Position numbers and translations under genes: made by a program. Below are positions 43,064 to 53,252 of a DNA stretch of 64,000 nucleotides, piece after piece. The notes beneath the pieces are model-generated. The model saw only the letters and a list, made by a program, of their open reading frames with translations, did no database searches and was not told the origin of the DNA. How positions within the stretch are numbered: the stretch's first letter is position 1; each line of letters begins with the position of its first letter. Source of the stretch: Roseburia sp. 499. Its GTDB lineage: Bacteria; Bacillota; Clostridia; Lachnospirales; Lachnospiraceae. Location of the stretch: assembly GCF_001940225.2 (NCBI RefSeq), contig NZ_CP135164.1, positions 682,001-746,000 on the forward strand, read 5' to 3'.

Positions 43064-44173
43064 ATGATAGAGGAAAAACTGCTTGGTGGGGCTGAACAGG
43101 AAGAAAATAAACTGGAAAAATTGGAAAGAATCATGCATGAAGCAGGAGAACGCCATGCTTCTGATATACATCTTGCACCGGGAAGTCCGGTTATGCTTCG
43201 TGTAGATGGAGACTTGGAACCAATGTCTCCGGAGAAAATTAAACCATATGAGGTAGAGGCGATTATCAAACCAATGTTGACAGAATCGCAGATGGCAGAA
43301 TTGGAGGAAAAGGGAGAACTGGATTTTGCGTATTCCATGTCAGGTTTTAATCGATTAAGAGTAAATGTATTCCGACAGCGTGGAACCTATGCTATGGCAC
43401 TGAGAATTCTTTCCTTTGATATTCCGAATCCTGGAGACTTAGGAATTCCAGACGCGGTCATAAAATTGACGGGATTGAAGCGAGGACTCGTACTGATTAC
43501 CGGAGCAACGGGAAGTGGTAAATCTACGACATTGGCAGCTTTGATAGGACTCATTGCCCGTACTTATGCAAAGACAATTATTACATTGGAAGATCCGGTA
43601 GAATATATCCATCAACATAATAAATCTATGGTTTTACAAAGAGAAGTAGGTGGGGATACCATGTCCTATGCAAATGCCTTGAAGGCAGCATTAAGACAGG
43701 ATCCGGATGTTATTCTGGTAGGAGAGATGCGTGACTTAGAGACGATTTCCACAGCAATTACGGCGGCAGAAACAGGGCATTTGGTATTTTCTACGTTACA
43801 TACCAATAGTGCGGCAGATTCCATTGACCGTGTAATTGATGTATTCCCACCGCATCAACAGCAACAGATACGAATTCAGTTGGCTGGAGTTATTGAGGGG
43901 GTAGTGGCACAGCAGTTACTTCCGGTACAGAAGACAGGAGGACGTGTGGCAGCATATGAAGTAATGCTTTCTAGTCCGGCAATTTCCAATCTGATTCGAG
44001 AAGGAAAGGCATTCCAGATTCCTTCTATGATACAGACAAGTCGTAAAGAGGGAATGCAGACCATGGATGATGCCATTTATGATTTATATATGAGAAATTT
44101 AATTTCCGCGGAGACTGCCATTGCTTATGCGCATGAACCAAACGGAATGAGAAATAAAGTACAGATATTCTGA
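43064..44173 (+). CDS. pilT: Pilus retraction ATPase PilT
   Basis: This 369-residue ATPase depolymerises the pilus and powers twitching. Motifs are ASDIHLAPGSPVMLRVDG, Walker A at about 147 (GATGSGKSTT), DPDVILVGEMRDLETI and the AIRNLIREGK-like helix (PAISNLIREGKAFQIPSM), which marks PilT rather than PilB. The ATG at 43064 is preferred over the GTG at 43055 because AAAGG lies at usable distance. It is 15 bases behind pilB. Confidence 0.95.
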   Translation: MIEEKLLGGAEQEENKLEKLERIMHEAGERHASDIHLAPGSPVMLRVDGDLEPMSPEKIKPYEVEAIIKPMLTESQMAELEEKGELDFAYSMSGFNRLRVNVFRQRGTYAMALRILSFDIPNPGDLGIPDAVIKLTGLKRGLVLITGATGSGKSTTLAALIGLIARTYAKTIITLEDPVEYIHQHNKSMVLQREVGGDTMSYANALKAALRQDPDVILVGEMRDLETISTAITAAETGHLVFSTLHTNSAADSIDRVIDVFPPHQQQQIRIQLAGVIEGVVAQQLLPVQKTGGRVAAYEVMLSSPAISNLIREGKAFQIPSMIQTSRKEGMQTMDDAIYDLYMRNLISAETAIAYAHEPNGMRNKVQIF

Positions 44174-44186
44174 TAGGAGGGTTAGT

Positions 44187-45401
44187 GTGGCAGAGTTTTT
44201 ATATGTTGCCATTGATAAGAATGGCAAAGAAAGAAAAGGAAGTCTGGAAGCAGAGAACAGAGAAAGAGCATATGACAAATTGAAGAATGAGGGAATGATT
44301 CTTCTGGATTTAAATGAGGCAAATGCCCTGAACAAGGATATCAAAATTAATTTGGGTGGGAAAGTAAAGCCTAGGGATTTAAGTGTTTTCTGTCGTCAGT
44401 TTGTCAGTATGATAAATGCAGGTGTGACCATTGTAGATGCATTGAATATGCTTTCAGACCAGACCGAGAACAAGAGACTGGCAGAAGCAATCAGACAGGT
44501 TCGTATCGACATTGAAAAGGGAGAAAGCATGGCAGATGCCATGGTAAAGCATGATACGGTATTTCCAAGTATTATGGTCAGTATGACCGCGGCAGGAGAA
44601 GCTTCCGGTAAATTGGATACTGCATTTAGCAGAATGGCAGACCAGTTTGAGAAAAGCGCAAAACTTCAGGCGATGATTAAAAAGGCAATGATATATCCAA
44701 TCATACTTTTCTTTGTAGCAATTATCGTTGTGGCAGTATTTTTAATTAAGGTTATTCCAAGTTATACAGATATGTTTGAACAGCTTGGAAGTGAATTGCC
44801 GGGAATTACGAGGGCAGTTGTAGCAGCCAGCGACTTTGTAGTAAATAATTTTATTCTCATATTAGTAGTAATAGCTGCGCTGGTGATTGGAATTAAGATA
44901 TTTGCAAAGACAGAGAATGGAAAAGACTTCTTCGGAAATCTCGCCATTAAGGTTCCGGTGATGGGCAAGTTGAATGTGAAGACTGCCTGTTCCAACTTTG
45001 CAAGAACTTTGAGTACGCTGTTGTATTCGGGAGTTCCCATGATAGACGCGCTAGAGATTGTATCTAGAGTACTGAGCAATTCCTTGTACAAAAAGGCACT
45101 CTTACATGCCAAAGAAGAGGTTGCCAAGGGTGTTCCACTCTCTGAGCCAATCGCAAGCAGCGGATTGTTTCCACCAATGGTTTCTCATATGACAAAGATT
45201 GGAGAGGAAACCGGTGATGTAGAAGAGATGCTGAATCGTCTGGCTGATTACTATGACGAAGAAGTACAGGCAGCAACAGAAAGTCTTACAGCAGCTATGG
45301 AGCCAATGATTATCTTGGTGTTGGCAGGAATTGTTGGAATTCTGGTTGCAGCAATTATGGCACCTATGGTTAAGATGTATGGTGATTTGGAACATGTTTA
45401 G
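44187..45401 (+). CDS. pilC: Pilus inner-membrane platform protein PilC (GspF family)
   Basis: The 404-residue protein has two GspF repeats (CRQFVSMINAGVTIVDAL and CSNFARTLSTLLYSGVPMIDAL) and three main membrane helices (IILFFVAIIVVAVFLIKVIP, ILILVVIAALVIGI, and the C-terminal IILVLAGIVGILVAAIMAPM). It is the platform on which PilB and PilT act. The start is GTG behind AGGAGG. A weak hairpin follows before pilA. Confidence 0.95.
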   Translation: MAEFLYVAIDKNGKERKGSLEAENRERAYDKLKNEGMILLDLNEANALNKDIKINLGGKVKPRDLSVFCRQFVSMINAGVTIVDALNMLSDQTENKRLAEAIRQVRIDIEKGESMADAMVKHDTVFPSIMVSMTAAGEASGKLDTAFSRMADQFEKSAKLQAMIKKAMIYPIILFFVAIIVVAVFLIKVIPSYTDMFEQLGSELPGITRAVVAASDFVVNNFILILVVIAALVIGIKIFAKTENGKDFFGNLAIKVPVMGKLNVKTACSNFARTLSTLLYSGVPMIDALEIVSRVLSNSLYKKALLHAKEEVAKGVPLSEPIASSGLFPPMVSHMTKIGEETGDVEEMLNRLADYYDEEVQAATESLTAAMEPMIILVLAGIVGILVAAIMAPMVKMYGDLEHV

Positions 45402-45408
45402 AATTAAA

Positions 45409-45436
45409 GGGAACTGTGATAGGGCACAGCTTCTTT
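45409..45436 (+). terminator. Weak hairpin terminator between pilC and pilA
   Basis: GGGAACTGTG and CACAGCTTCT pair with one bulge, followed by TTTT. It may adjust the ratio of machinery to major pilin. A second short hairpin (GTGAGC, GCTCAC) lies near 45505 in the pilA leader. Confidence 0.45.
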
Positions 45437-45547
45437 TAAGATATAATGAGCATAAGCGAATCAACGTGCTTGCATGATTGATGAGCGGCGAAATTATTGA
45501 GTGAGCAATGCTCACGAAATATAAAGCAAGAGAAAAGGAGAATGAGT

Positions 45548-46066
45548 ATGTTAAAAATGATGAACAAAAAACAGAAAACAACAACAAACAAGGGTTTCTC
45601 TTTAGTAGAACTTATTGTAGTAATTGCTATTATGGCAGTATTGGTAGCTGTACTGGCACCTGCAATGTTGAGATATGTGGAGAACTCCAGAAAATCAACG
45701 GATGCTTCTACTGTAGAAGGTGTAGTATCTACTGCACAGGCAACAGTTATTAGTGATAATGTAGCACCAGGAACTTATGTAATTACTATTAAAGATTCTG
45801 GTTGTAAAGTTGAAAAGGATGATGGTACTAAGTTAGCGGATAGCTTAGAGGAGTCTTATGGGGCACCTGCATCAGGAGTTTTTAAAGATGTCAAATTGAA
45901 ATCCTCTACATGGAAAACAGGTGGTGTTGAAGTTCAGATAGTAGTTAACGATACAGGAGCTACAACAGTTAAGTATTTTAGTGCTGGAAAAACTGGTGAT
46001 GATTCTTTTGCAAAATATATTGAAGCAACAGAAGCTGATAAGACCGCTGTAACAGAAAATAAATAG
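45548..46066 (+). CDS. pilA: Major type IV prepilin (PilA-like)
   Basis: The 172-residue prepilin has a short basic leader ending NKG, cut before FSLVELIVVIAIMAVLVAVL; mature Glu5 is present. The globular part is small and acidic, with only one cysteine (SGCKVEKD), so it lacks the disulfide loop of proteobacterial pilins. AAAAGGAG lies seven bases before the ATG; earlier in-frame starts give an over-long leader. It is placed just ahead of its own peptidase gene. Confidence 0.94.
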   Translation: MLKMMNKKQKTTTNKGFSLVELIVVIAIMAVLVAVLAPAMLRYVENSRKSTDASTVEGVVSTAQATVISDNVAPGTYVITIKDSGCKVEKDDGTKLADSLEESYGAPASGVFKDVKLKSSTWKTGGVEVQIVVNDTGATTVKYFSAGKTGDDSFAKYIEATEADKTAVTENK

Positions 46067-46112
46067 ATTTAAAATTATTAATTTAACACACCCGAAAGGA
46101 CACATTTAACCA

Positions 46113-46892
46113 ATGGAACCAGAACTGATACCCGTATACATAATCTTATACATATTTATATTTCTTTTAGGAATTGAAATTGGAAGCTTCTTAAATGTAT
46201 GCATATATCGCATACCCAACCACGAAACCGTGGTAACAGAGCGCTCTCATTGTATGAGTTGCGGGTATCAGCTCAAATGGTATGACATGATACCGGTTTT
46301 CAGTTGGCTTTGTCTTAGGGGAAAATGCCGAAAGTGCAAATCGGCGATTTCTGCCCAGTACCCTATTGTTGAGGCGGGAAATGGAATTCTATATATAATT
46401 ATTTTTGGGGTAAATGGTTTTAATATGGTAAGTGTACTGTATTGTCTTATGGCATCAGCACTTTTGGTATTGAGTATCATAGATATTAGAACTTATGAGA
46501 TTCCTTTTGGAATTAATGTTTTTATATTTGCATTGGGACTGGTCCGGTTGTTGGTTGATAATCGGAACTGGTCGATGTATCTGATTGGCTTTTTTGCCGT
46601 CAGTGTATTCTTAGAAATATTGTTATTAGCAAGTCATGGAAAGGCAATCGGTGGCGGTGACGTAAAGTTAATGGCTGCTGCCGGTTTGCTACTTGGCTGG
46701 AAGGAAATCATTTTGGCGTTTTTTATCGGATGTATTCTTGGCTCTGTGATACATCTTGCCAGAATGAAGATACAAAAGGCAGAGCATATGCTGGCGATGG
46801 GACCTTATTTGTCAGCGGGGATTTTTATTGCAGCCTTATGGGGCGAACAGATGGTGCAAACATATATGGAAATATTGATTGGAGTAGGATGA
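46113..46892 (+). CDS. pilD: Prepilin peptidase
   Basis: This 259-residue integral membrane aspartyl protease removes prepilin leaders and methylates the new N-terminus. The N-terminal domain has GSFLNVCIYRIP and two zinc CxxC pairs (CMSC, CRKC), typical of the bifunctional form. The catalytic aspartates lie in LSIIDIRTYEIP and IGGGDVKLMAAAG. The ribosome site AAAGGA is 12 bases from the ATG, longer than usual. It ends two bases before the pilM-type start. Confidence 0.95.
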   Translation: MEPELIPVYIILYIFIFLLGIEIGSFLNVCIYRIPNHETVVTERSHCMSCGYQLKWYDMIPVFSWLCLRGKCRKCKSAISAQYPIVEAGNGILYIIIFGVNGFNMVSVLYCLMASALLVLSIIDIRTYEIPFGINVFIFALGLVRLLVDNRNWSMYLIGFFAVSVFLEILLLASHGKAIGGGDVKLMAAAGLLLGWKEIILAFFIGCILGSVIHLARMKIQKAEHMLAMGPYLSAGIFIAALWGEQMVQTYMEILIGVG

Positions 46893-46893
46893 A

Positions 46894-48564
46894 ATGGCAA
46901 ATAAAGTATTGAGTATTGAGATTGGTCAGGATCTCACCAGAGTAATTGAAGTTGATTATAAGAGCAATAAGCCTAAAATTTATAAATATTTTTCATTTCC
47001 CACACCGGAGGGAACCATTTCCGATGGTATCATAGGGGAAAAGAAAGCAGATTTCAGCCGTTTGTTAAGAGGCGGACTCAGAAGTAATGGAATTACGACG
47101 GATAAGGTAGTTTTTGCAGTAAGTGCAGGAAGTATTGCAAGTCGTGAAGTTGCAATTCCTATTGTAAAGGAAAATAAGATTCAGAATGTGTTGCTTGCAA
47201 ATTCTTCCGAATATTTCCCGGTAGATTTATCACAATATCAGTTGGCATACCGGTTGTTGGAAAAAGATGATGAGAATAAACAGTTAAAGCTTCAAGTCTA
47301 TGCGATTCCAAAGAAACTGGTAGAATCCTATGAGGAACTTGCGAAGGTTTGTAATCTTACCGTTCAGGCAATTGATTATGTAGGTAACAGTGTTTATCAG
47401 TTAATGCAGAAAATTGCACCAAAGGAAATGTCAATATCTGTTAAGGTAGACGAGGGATTATCCTTAATTACCATTGTAAAGGATGGTAAGGTAGAGTTAC
47501 AGCGTAGCGTTGCTTATGGTATAGAAGGGGTAACGGAGTGCATCAGCGATTCTAAGATAATTGGTTACAAGCCACAGTATGAAGCTATTTTTGAATATAT
47601 GAGAACGAATACCTGTGTTCATAAAAACATAGATAGAGGAAACGTAGAGGAAGAAACAGCAGAGAGTAATCCGACACTTTCCCAGCTTCGGGATGAGGCA
47701 ACGGAGTCCTTACGATATCTTGTTGGAAACATTTCCAGAGTTTTGGATTATTATACTTCAAGAAATAGTGGCGTTGCGATTTCTCAGATTTCTCTTTTGG
47801 GAATTGGTGCGGAGTGTATGGGATTAAAGGAGTTATTGAGCAATGAATTAGGTGTTACAGTAACTACGGAAACCATGTTTGACCAGAGTATTCCGGAGGG
47901 AGCTGCAAATTATCTGGCATGTGTTGGAGCAGTGTTGAATCCTCTTGACATTGCGAAAGAAGTAAATGCTAAGAAAGGGCAGGAAGGTAGTGGTTCATCT
48001 GAATCATTGCAGAGTTCCCTTATTATATTCGGAGTAGGTGCGTTTGCAGCACTTTTATTGACGGTGATTCCACTGGTTCAGAATTTTAACTTGAACACGA
48101 AGAAAATTGATTTGGAAGATCGTCTGGAAGAATTGCAGCCGGCACAGGAAGCTTATGATGCATATTTACAGGCTCAAAATGAATATACCGATGCGGCAAC
48201 AATGGATGCTATGGCAACAACACCAAATGATGGATTGTTAGATTTTCTGCAAGAGTTAGAGGAAAAGAGTCCTTCCAATATTACAATGGATAATATGACG
48301 GCAGGAATTACAGGAGTTACCTTAAGTCTGAAGGCAGAGAACAAGGAACAGATTGGTGATTTAATTACACAGTTAAGACAGTTTAAGTCGGTAGGTTCGG
48401 TAGAAACCAGTGGTTTTTCAGAGGAAAAGGATGATGCCGGTAATGTTAGCATTAATTGCTCTATTACTTGTACTTATGCCTTGGCAGATGGAAGTGAAGA
48501 TGCCGAAAATGCAACAGAAACAGATGTAGTAGACACTACAGATACCAATAATGCAGGAGAATAG
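46894..48564 (+). CDS. PilM-PilN fusion protein
   Basis: The 556-residue protein joins two pilus alignment proteins that are usually separate. Residues ~1-355 are the actin-like PilM ATPase (VLSIEIGQDLTRVIEVDYK, SLLGIGAECMGLKELL). After a short linker comes one membrane helix (~372-393, LIIFGVGAFAALLLTVIPLV), then a coiled coil and a PilN-like domain ending in an acidic Thr/Asp-rich tail. In other bacteria the N-terminus of PilN docks onto PilM; the fusion would make that contact permanent. The reading frame is continuous and the next gene is pilO-like, as expected. Confidence 0.88.
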   Translation: MANKVLSIEIGQDLTRVIEVDYKSNKPKIYKYFSFPTPEGTISDGIIGEKKADFSRLLRGGLRSNGITTDKVVFAVSAGSIASREVAIPIVKENKIQNVLLANSSEYFPVDLSQYQLAYRLLEKDDENKQLKLQVYAIPKKLVESYEELAKVCNLTVQAIDYVGNSVYQLMQKIAPKEMSISVKVDEGLSLITIVKDGKVELQRSVAYGIEGVTECISDSKIIGYKPQYEAIFEYMRTNTCVHKNIDRGNVEEETAESNPTLSQLRDEATESLRYLVGNISRVLDYYTSRNSGVAISQISLLGIGAECMGLKELLSNELGVTVTTETMFDQSIPEGAANYLACVGAVLNPLDIAKEVNAKKGQEGSGSSESLQSSLIIFGVGAFAALLLTVIPLVQNFNLNTKKIDLEDRLEELQPAQEAYDAYLQAQNEYTDAATMDAMATTPNDGLLDFLQELEEKSPSNITMDNMTAGITGVTLSLKAENKEQIGDLITQLRQFKSVGSVETSGFSEEKDDAGNVSINCSITCTYALADGSEDAENATETDVVDTTDTNNAGE

Positions 48565-48575
48565 GAGGGGGACAT

Positions 48576-49256
48576 ATGACAATTTCAAAAAAAGACCAAA
48601 AACTACTCCTATGTGTAGGAGGATTATTGCTGGCATTGTTAGCATATCTTTTCGTATTTCGTAATTTTAGTGAGAAAAATAGTGATTTGCAGAAAGAAAA
48701 CCAGAATCTGTCAAGCCAAGTGCAGCAGTTAGAAATTTTGGATGCCAATAAGGAACAGTATATTTCAGATACGAAGGATTTGAAGGCACAAGTGCAGGAG
48801 ATGATTGACCAATACCCATCAGAGGTACGGGAAGAAAATGCAGTTATGTATGCGTATGAAATGGAAAATGAATCGGATATTCATGTAAATTCCATGACGA
48901 TTACACCGGCTAATCTATTGTATACCATGGAAAAAGGATATGGTTTGTCAGTAATTACTGTAAATATGGATTATTCTGTAACATATGAGGGATTCAAAGA
49001 TATTATAGACTTTATCCGTACGGATAGAGACAAACGTAACGTGGAGAGTATTTCTCTTTCTTATGATTCCGAGACAGGCAATCTGTTGGGAACCATGGTT
49101 GTAAATTTATTTGAGTTACAGGGAATTGATAAGGAATACGAAGCTCCTTACATTCCATCTATGCCGAGAGGAAATAACAATCCATTTGGAACAACGGGAG
49201 TAAGTCAGGAAAATCAGGAAGAGGCTGCGCAGAATGAAGAGCAGAACGAAGATTAA
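48576..49256 (+). CDS. pilO: PilO-like pilus alignment protein
   Basis: The 226-residue protein has an N-terminal membrane helix (LLLCVGGLLLALLAYLFVF), a coiled coil (NSDLQKENQNLSSQVQQLE), a ferredoxin-like domain with VNMDYSVTYEGFKDIIDFI, and a disordered Asn/Glu-rich tail. That is the PilO layout, and its place after the PilM-PilN fusion supports the call. AGGAGGGG precedes the ATG. The last 23 bases overlap the next prepilin gene. Confidence 0.85.
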   Translation: MTISKKDQKLLLCVGGLLLALLAYLFVFRNFSEKNSDLQKENQNLSSQVQQLEILDANKEQYISDTKDLKAQVQEMIDQYPSEVREENAVMYAYEMENESDIHVNSMTITPANLLYTMEKGYGLSVITVNMDYSVTYEGFKDIIDFIRTDRDKRNVESISLSYDSETGNLLGTMVVNLFELQGIDKEYEAPYIPSMPRGNNNPFGTTGVSQENQEEAAQNEEQNED

Positions 49257-50430
49257 AAATGATAAAAAAAAGAATAATGGTGGATATACACTGGTAGAGA
49301 TATTGGCGGCAGTAGCTATTCTGGTCATTGTTGTAATACCGCTTCTTCATAGTTTTGTTTCGATAGCAAGACTGAATGGAAAGGCGAAAAATGAGCAGGA
49401 AGCTACAGCAGTGGCTCAAAATCTGATGGAAAACATTAAGGCGGCACCTATGGAAGTGTTGCTTGCCTCATCAGAGACGTACAAGGATGAAGCTGGAAAT
49501 GTCATCGAGGATGAAGACGGAAATCCGAAGATGAAAGTACAGGTAGTGCCAAGTGAGTCGAATCCGGGGGAATATATGATTTATTATAATCAGTGTGATT
49601 TCAATGGAAGGACATATCGTGCAGTGGCTAAATTGGATGCTACGACCTACCGGAAGGAAGAGGAAACAGAAGAAGATTTATATAATGATGTAGGGCTTGC
49701 AGATATTACTACCATGAGCAATAAGTCGGATGCATTTTATGTACAGGATATTGCAGGAGATACAGAGGCGGCAAGACATTTTGGAACGGAAAGTATAGTA
49801 TATCCTGCAATGCATAGAGATATTACAGTGGACATTGATAAAAGTGCCACAGGCAAGGCAACAGTTCATATCAATGTAAAATATGAGTACAACGGAGTTT
49901 CTTATACGAATGTTGAGAATGTCTGCGTTTATTCTAATTCTGGTGGAACAGAGCTAGAAAATGTATATCTTTTCTTTCAGCCAATGTATACAAGTAACGG
50001 AGGAGCGGCAAAGGAGAGTATCCATGTGAATAACAATGCAAGTCTTCCGGTGGATGTATATCTGGTAAAGCAGAATTATGACAGTACTACGGAGGTACAA
50101 GAACGTAATTACCGTGTAGATGTAGATATCAATGAAACGAATCGAACAGAATTCACCCAAGACGGTAGTTATTATGTATTGACGAATCTTCAGACGAATC
50201 TGGATAAAAGCCGGAATCAGATGAAGCTTACTTATGGTGGGTTTTCAAGGCAGACAATCGGAGGAAAGTCTTATACAGCAGAGGAATTACTGGGAATTGA
50301 TACAGATTCGTCTTTGGTAAAGGAAATAAAAAAGGACAGATTATATACGGTTGAGATTTCAGTTTATAGAGTAGAGGATGATACTTATGGTGACGCGTTG
50401 GTTACACTTACCGGAACGAAAGAAGAATAA
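49234..50430 (+). CDS. Large minor prepilin (PilV/GspI-like start)
   Basis: This 398-residue protein has a prepilin leader ending NNGG, cut before YTLVEILAAVAILVIVVIPLL, with mature Glu5. The next stretch (AVAQNLMENIKAAPME) is typical of PilV/GspI-type minor pilins. The remaining ~330 residues are beta-rich and much longer than usual for a minor pilin, including HINVKYEYNGVSYTNVENVCVYS. It overlaps pilO by 23 bases and the next gene by 44, indicating tight coupling. Confidence 0.88.
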   Translation: MKSRTKIKNDKKKNNGGYTLVEILAAVAILVIVVIPLLHSFVSIARLNGKAKNEQEATAVAQNLMENIKAAPMEVLLASSETYKDEAGNVIEDEDGNPKMKVQVVPSESNPGEYMIYYNQCDFNGRTYRAVAKLDATTYRKEEETEEDLYNDVGLADITTMSNKSDAFYVQDIAGDTEAARHFGTESIVYPAMHRDITVDIDKSATGKATVHINVKYEYNGVSYTNVENVCVYSNSGGTELENVYLFFQPMYTSNGGAAKESIHVNNNASLPVDVYLVKQNYDSTTEVQERNYRVDVDINETNRTEFTQDGSYYVLTNLQTNLDKSRNQMKLTYGGFSRQTIGGKSYTAEELLGIDTDSSLVKEIKKDRLYTVEISVYRVEDDTYGDALVTLTGTKEE

Positions 50431-52696
50431 TAAAGGTTCCATGCTTATTATGGTGATTATGATTGTAGCCATAATTGGTATTTTAGTTACAATTTTGTAT
50501 GGAATGAGCCTTCTTAATTTTCAGATGAAGTATACGGATGAGACAGCGAAGAATACTTTTTATGATGCAGAAAGTGCTTTGGATGAGGTGAGAGCAGGTT
50601 TGCAGGTGGAGGTATCAGATGCAATAACCAATGCTTATATTCGCACCATGGAGTCTTATTCACAGTTGACAGAAGAAGAGAGAGATACACAGTTTAAAAG
50701 TGAATATGTACGAAATCTTCGTGAAGCCATTAGGGAGACCGGAGACAGCAGTAAATATAGTACACATCACTTGAGTGGTTATCTGGTGAAAACAAGATAT
50801 GATGAGTCTACAGAAATAGGAGCCAGAATAAGCAGTTCTAATAATGCGTTACGCATTACAGAACAGGGAATAATTTTGGAAGATGTGGAAGTAACTTATT
50901 ATGGTGTTCAGGACTATGTGTCTTATATTAAGACAGATATTGTGCTGAATTTCCCGGAAATCGATTTTACACAGGCAGCTTCTATACCGAAACTTACTAC
51001 ATATTCCATGATTGCCAATACACAGTTTAGCGCAACTGGAACAAAGGCAGATGTTGAAGGAAATGTATACTGGGGAAAGAGTGGAAGTAATGGTGGAACT
51101 GTGATTGATAATTCAGATATAACATTAAAGCAGAGTGCAGATAGTACTACCAAGGCATCTCTTATCACAGGCGGAGATATCAATATAAGTAATAAAGCCT
51201 CTTTTATCGCTGATAATGTAGAGTTATGGGCGGACAACATAGAATTGGCGGGCAGTGACCTTGACATTTCCGGTGTGTCTTACTTAAAGGATGATTTGGT
51301 AGTTGCCAATAATAAGGGACTAGATGGTGCAAGGATACCAAGTGACCTTAAGATTTCCGGGGACTATTATGGTTATGGAAGTCCTGCGACGGCAGTATTG
51401 GCAGAATCAGTACAAGAGGCAGATATTGAAGCGTCACCGGCAGATTATAGTAGTGCCATATTGGTGAACGGTGCGCATACAAAGGTGGATTTGTCTGGAT
51501 TGGATGCACTGATGCTGGCTGGAAGTTCCTATATTCAGACCACTGGACAAAGTGGAGCCAATGTATCAGGAATTACCAATAAGGATACGGCCATGGGAGA
51601 GTCATTGGCAATTAAAAGTAGTCAGACAGCCTACTTGGTACCTACCGGTTGTGTTGCACCGGAAAGTGAAAATGGTGGAATGAACCCGATGCCTGCAACC
51701 CAGTATAATAAGTTGGTACAGGAGATGGGAAAGGATAAGTTGGTAGATTTCAATACCGTGGTTCCGGAATATGGAGATTCCTTAAGTAGTATGGGAGTAA
51801 ATAGTTATCAGCCGGCATACTATCGTTTAAATAATAATGTAAGTATGGTGTATTTATTTATGAAATTTGATACACAGGCAGATGCTAATAACTTTTTTGA
51901 ACGGTATTATTCTATTGCAAAGAACAGAAGCGCCTTAGATGGTAAATTGGATGCATATACCAGTCAATTAAAATTGCCGGATCTCGATACCATGGCTGAC
52001 AATACCAGATTTTATTATAATGGTAACATTCTGGTGAATGATGGAAGTACCGATAGTTTTTATATCAATAAACTTCAGTCGGTAACTTCGGAAGAACAGT
52101 CTTATTTAGCGGCTACTCAGGCGGAGTATCAAGATAGTTTTACAGCTTTAAATAAAAAATTGATTCGTGATTATACACAGCTTTCGGCAGAAGAAAAGTC
52201 GAATGATGTATATGGCAATTTGGTAAATGGATTTTCCAGTGCAGACAATAAATACAATATTCCGGCAGGAAGTAAGAAAGTATTCATATCCTCCGGTACA
52301 GAAAATTATGCAGCTGTAGTGGTAAATGATAATTATACAATTACAAGTAACAAAATTAGCGGTACTGATATGGAAGGAAATACAATAGCAAATGCAGAAT
52401 TGAATGTTGTTATCTCTTCCGGAAATGTAATTGTACAGAGTGATTTTGAAGGTCTGATTATTGCGAAGGGAACGATTACGATTAAAAATCGTGACGATGG
52501 AAGCAGTAGCTATCAGTTGAAATCATCACCTACAAAAACAGCAATTGCGTTATCAGCTGCAAATCAGGAAGGTGTTACAGCAGCGAAATATCTAAAAGGT
52601 GATGTTGCATTGATTAATGGTGTAAACGATGATGAAGAGGGTAGTGAAATTAAGATATCAGATTTAATTACTTATGATAACTGGCAGAAAAACTAG
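50387..52696 (+). CDS. Giant PilX-like prepilin
   Basis: The 769-residue protein has a basic start and KKNNKG followed by SMLIMVIMIVAIIGILVTILYG, a prepilin-type helix lacking the usual Glu5, as in PilX/GspK-type tip proteins. Residues ~190-320 look like a beta-helix of short strands (DITLKQSADS, GDINISNKASFIADNVELWADNIELAGSD-like), and a similar stretch recurs near the C-terminus. The start is uncertain: the ATG at 50387, the ATG at 50378 or a GTG at 50390 all lie inside the previous gene. Confidence 0.82.
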   Translation: MVTRWLHLPERKKNNKGSMLIMVIMIVAIIGILVTILYGMSLLNFQMKYTDETAKNTFYDAESALDEVRAGLQVEVSDAITNAYIRTMESYSQLTEEERDTQFKSEYVRNLREAIRETGDSSKYSTHHLSGYLVKTRYDESTEIGARISSSNNALRITEQGIILEDVEVTYYGVQDYVSYIKTDIVLNFPEIDFTQAASIPKLTTYSMIANTQFSATGTKADVEGNVYWGKSGSNGGTVIDNSDITLKQSADSTTKASLITGGDINISNKASFIADNVELWADNIELAGSDLDISGVSYLKDDLVVANNKGLDGARIPSDLKISGDYYGYGSPATAVLAESVQEADIEASPADYSSAILVNGAHTKVDLSGLDALMLAGSSYIQTTGQSGANVSGITNKDTAMGESLAIKSSQTAYLVPTGCVAPESENGGMNPMPATQYNKLVQEMGKDKLVDFNTVVPEYGDSLSSMGVNSYQPAYYRLNNNVSMVYLFMKFDTQADANNFFERYYSIAKNRSALDGKLDAYTSQLKLPDLDTMADNTRFYYNGNILVNDGSTDSFYINKLQSVTSEEQSYLAATQAEYQDSFTALNKKLIRDYTQLSAEEKSNDVYGNLVNGFSSADNKYNIPAGSKKVFISSGTENYAAVVVNDNYTITSNKISGTDMEGNTIANAELNVVISSGNVIVQSDFEGLIIAKGTITIKNRDDGSSSYQLKSSPTKTAIALSAANQEGVTAAKYLKGDVALINGVNDDEEGSEIKISDLITYDNWQKN

Positions 52697-52713
52697 AAAG
52701 AAGGAGGTACATT

Positions 52714-53238
52714 ATGCGGAACAACAAAGGATTTTCTTTTGCAGAAGCAATTGCGGTAATTGCCATTTTGGCAGTGCTGGCAGCGGGAGTTGTTGTTGGA
52801 ATCGGTTCGCTGGGAGGATGGCGAGTGACGAATTGTGCCTCTGATATTAACAGCTCAATGAAGAATACAAGAGTAAATGCTATGAGCAAGTCCAGTGCAT
52901 ATATGCAGATTCGGTGTGACAGCAATGGAGATTATTTTCTGATGGAGAGTGGAAAGCAAGAAGAAAAGGTGGCATCAGGAAGTATAAGCATTACTTATGA
53001 AACAAATAATGGGGTCACTGTTGATATTACGGATGGGAGCCCGCTTATATTGTCTTATAGTAGAAGTTCTGGTGCTTTTATGCCTATCATAACCAATGTT
53101 AGGGATGATGGAACATTTACTTTTATGACAGATGCAGGTGGTGCATATTGCTATTGCAGTAAAATTGTCATAACAAATGGAGCAAAGACGAAAACAATCA
53201 CACTGGTAAAAGATACCGGAAAACATACGCTGGAGTAA
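52714..53238 (+). CDS. Minor prepilin (FimT/GspH-like)
   Basis: The 174-residue prepilin has leader MRNNKG, cut before FSFAEAIAVIAILAVLAAGV; Glu5 is present. The next region (SDINSSMKNTRVNAMSKSSAYMQIR) fits GspH/FimT minor pseudopilins. The globular part has paired cysteines near the end (AYCYCSKI). AAGGAGG precedes the ATG. It is 17 bases behind the PilX-like gene. Confidence 0.9.
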   Translation: MRNNKGFSFAEAIAVIAILAVLAAGVVVGIGSLGGWRVTNCASDINSSMKNTRVNAMSKSSAYMQIRCDSNGDYFLMESGKQEEKVASGSISITYETNNGVTVDITDGSPLILSYSRSSGAFMPIITNVRDDGTFTFMTDAGGAYCYCSKIVITNGAKTKTITLVKDTGKHTLE

Positions 53239-53252
53239 CAGGAGATGGTAGA

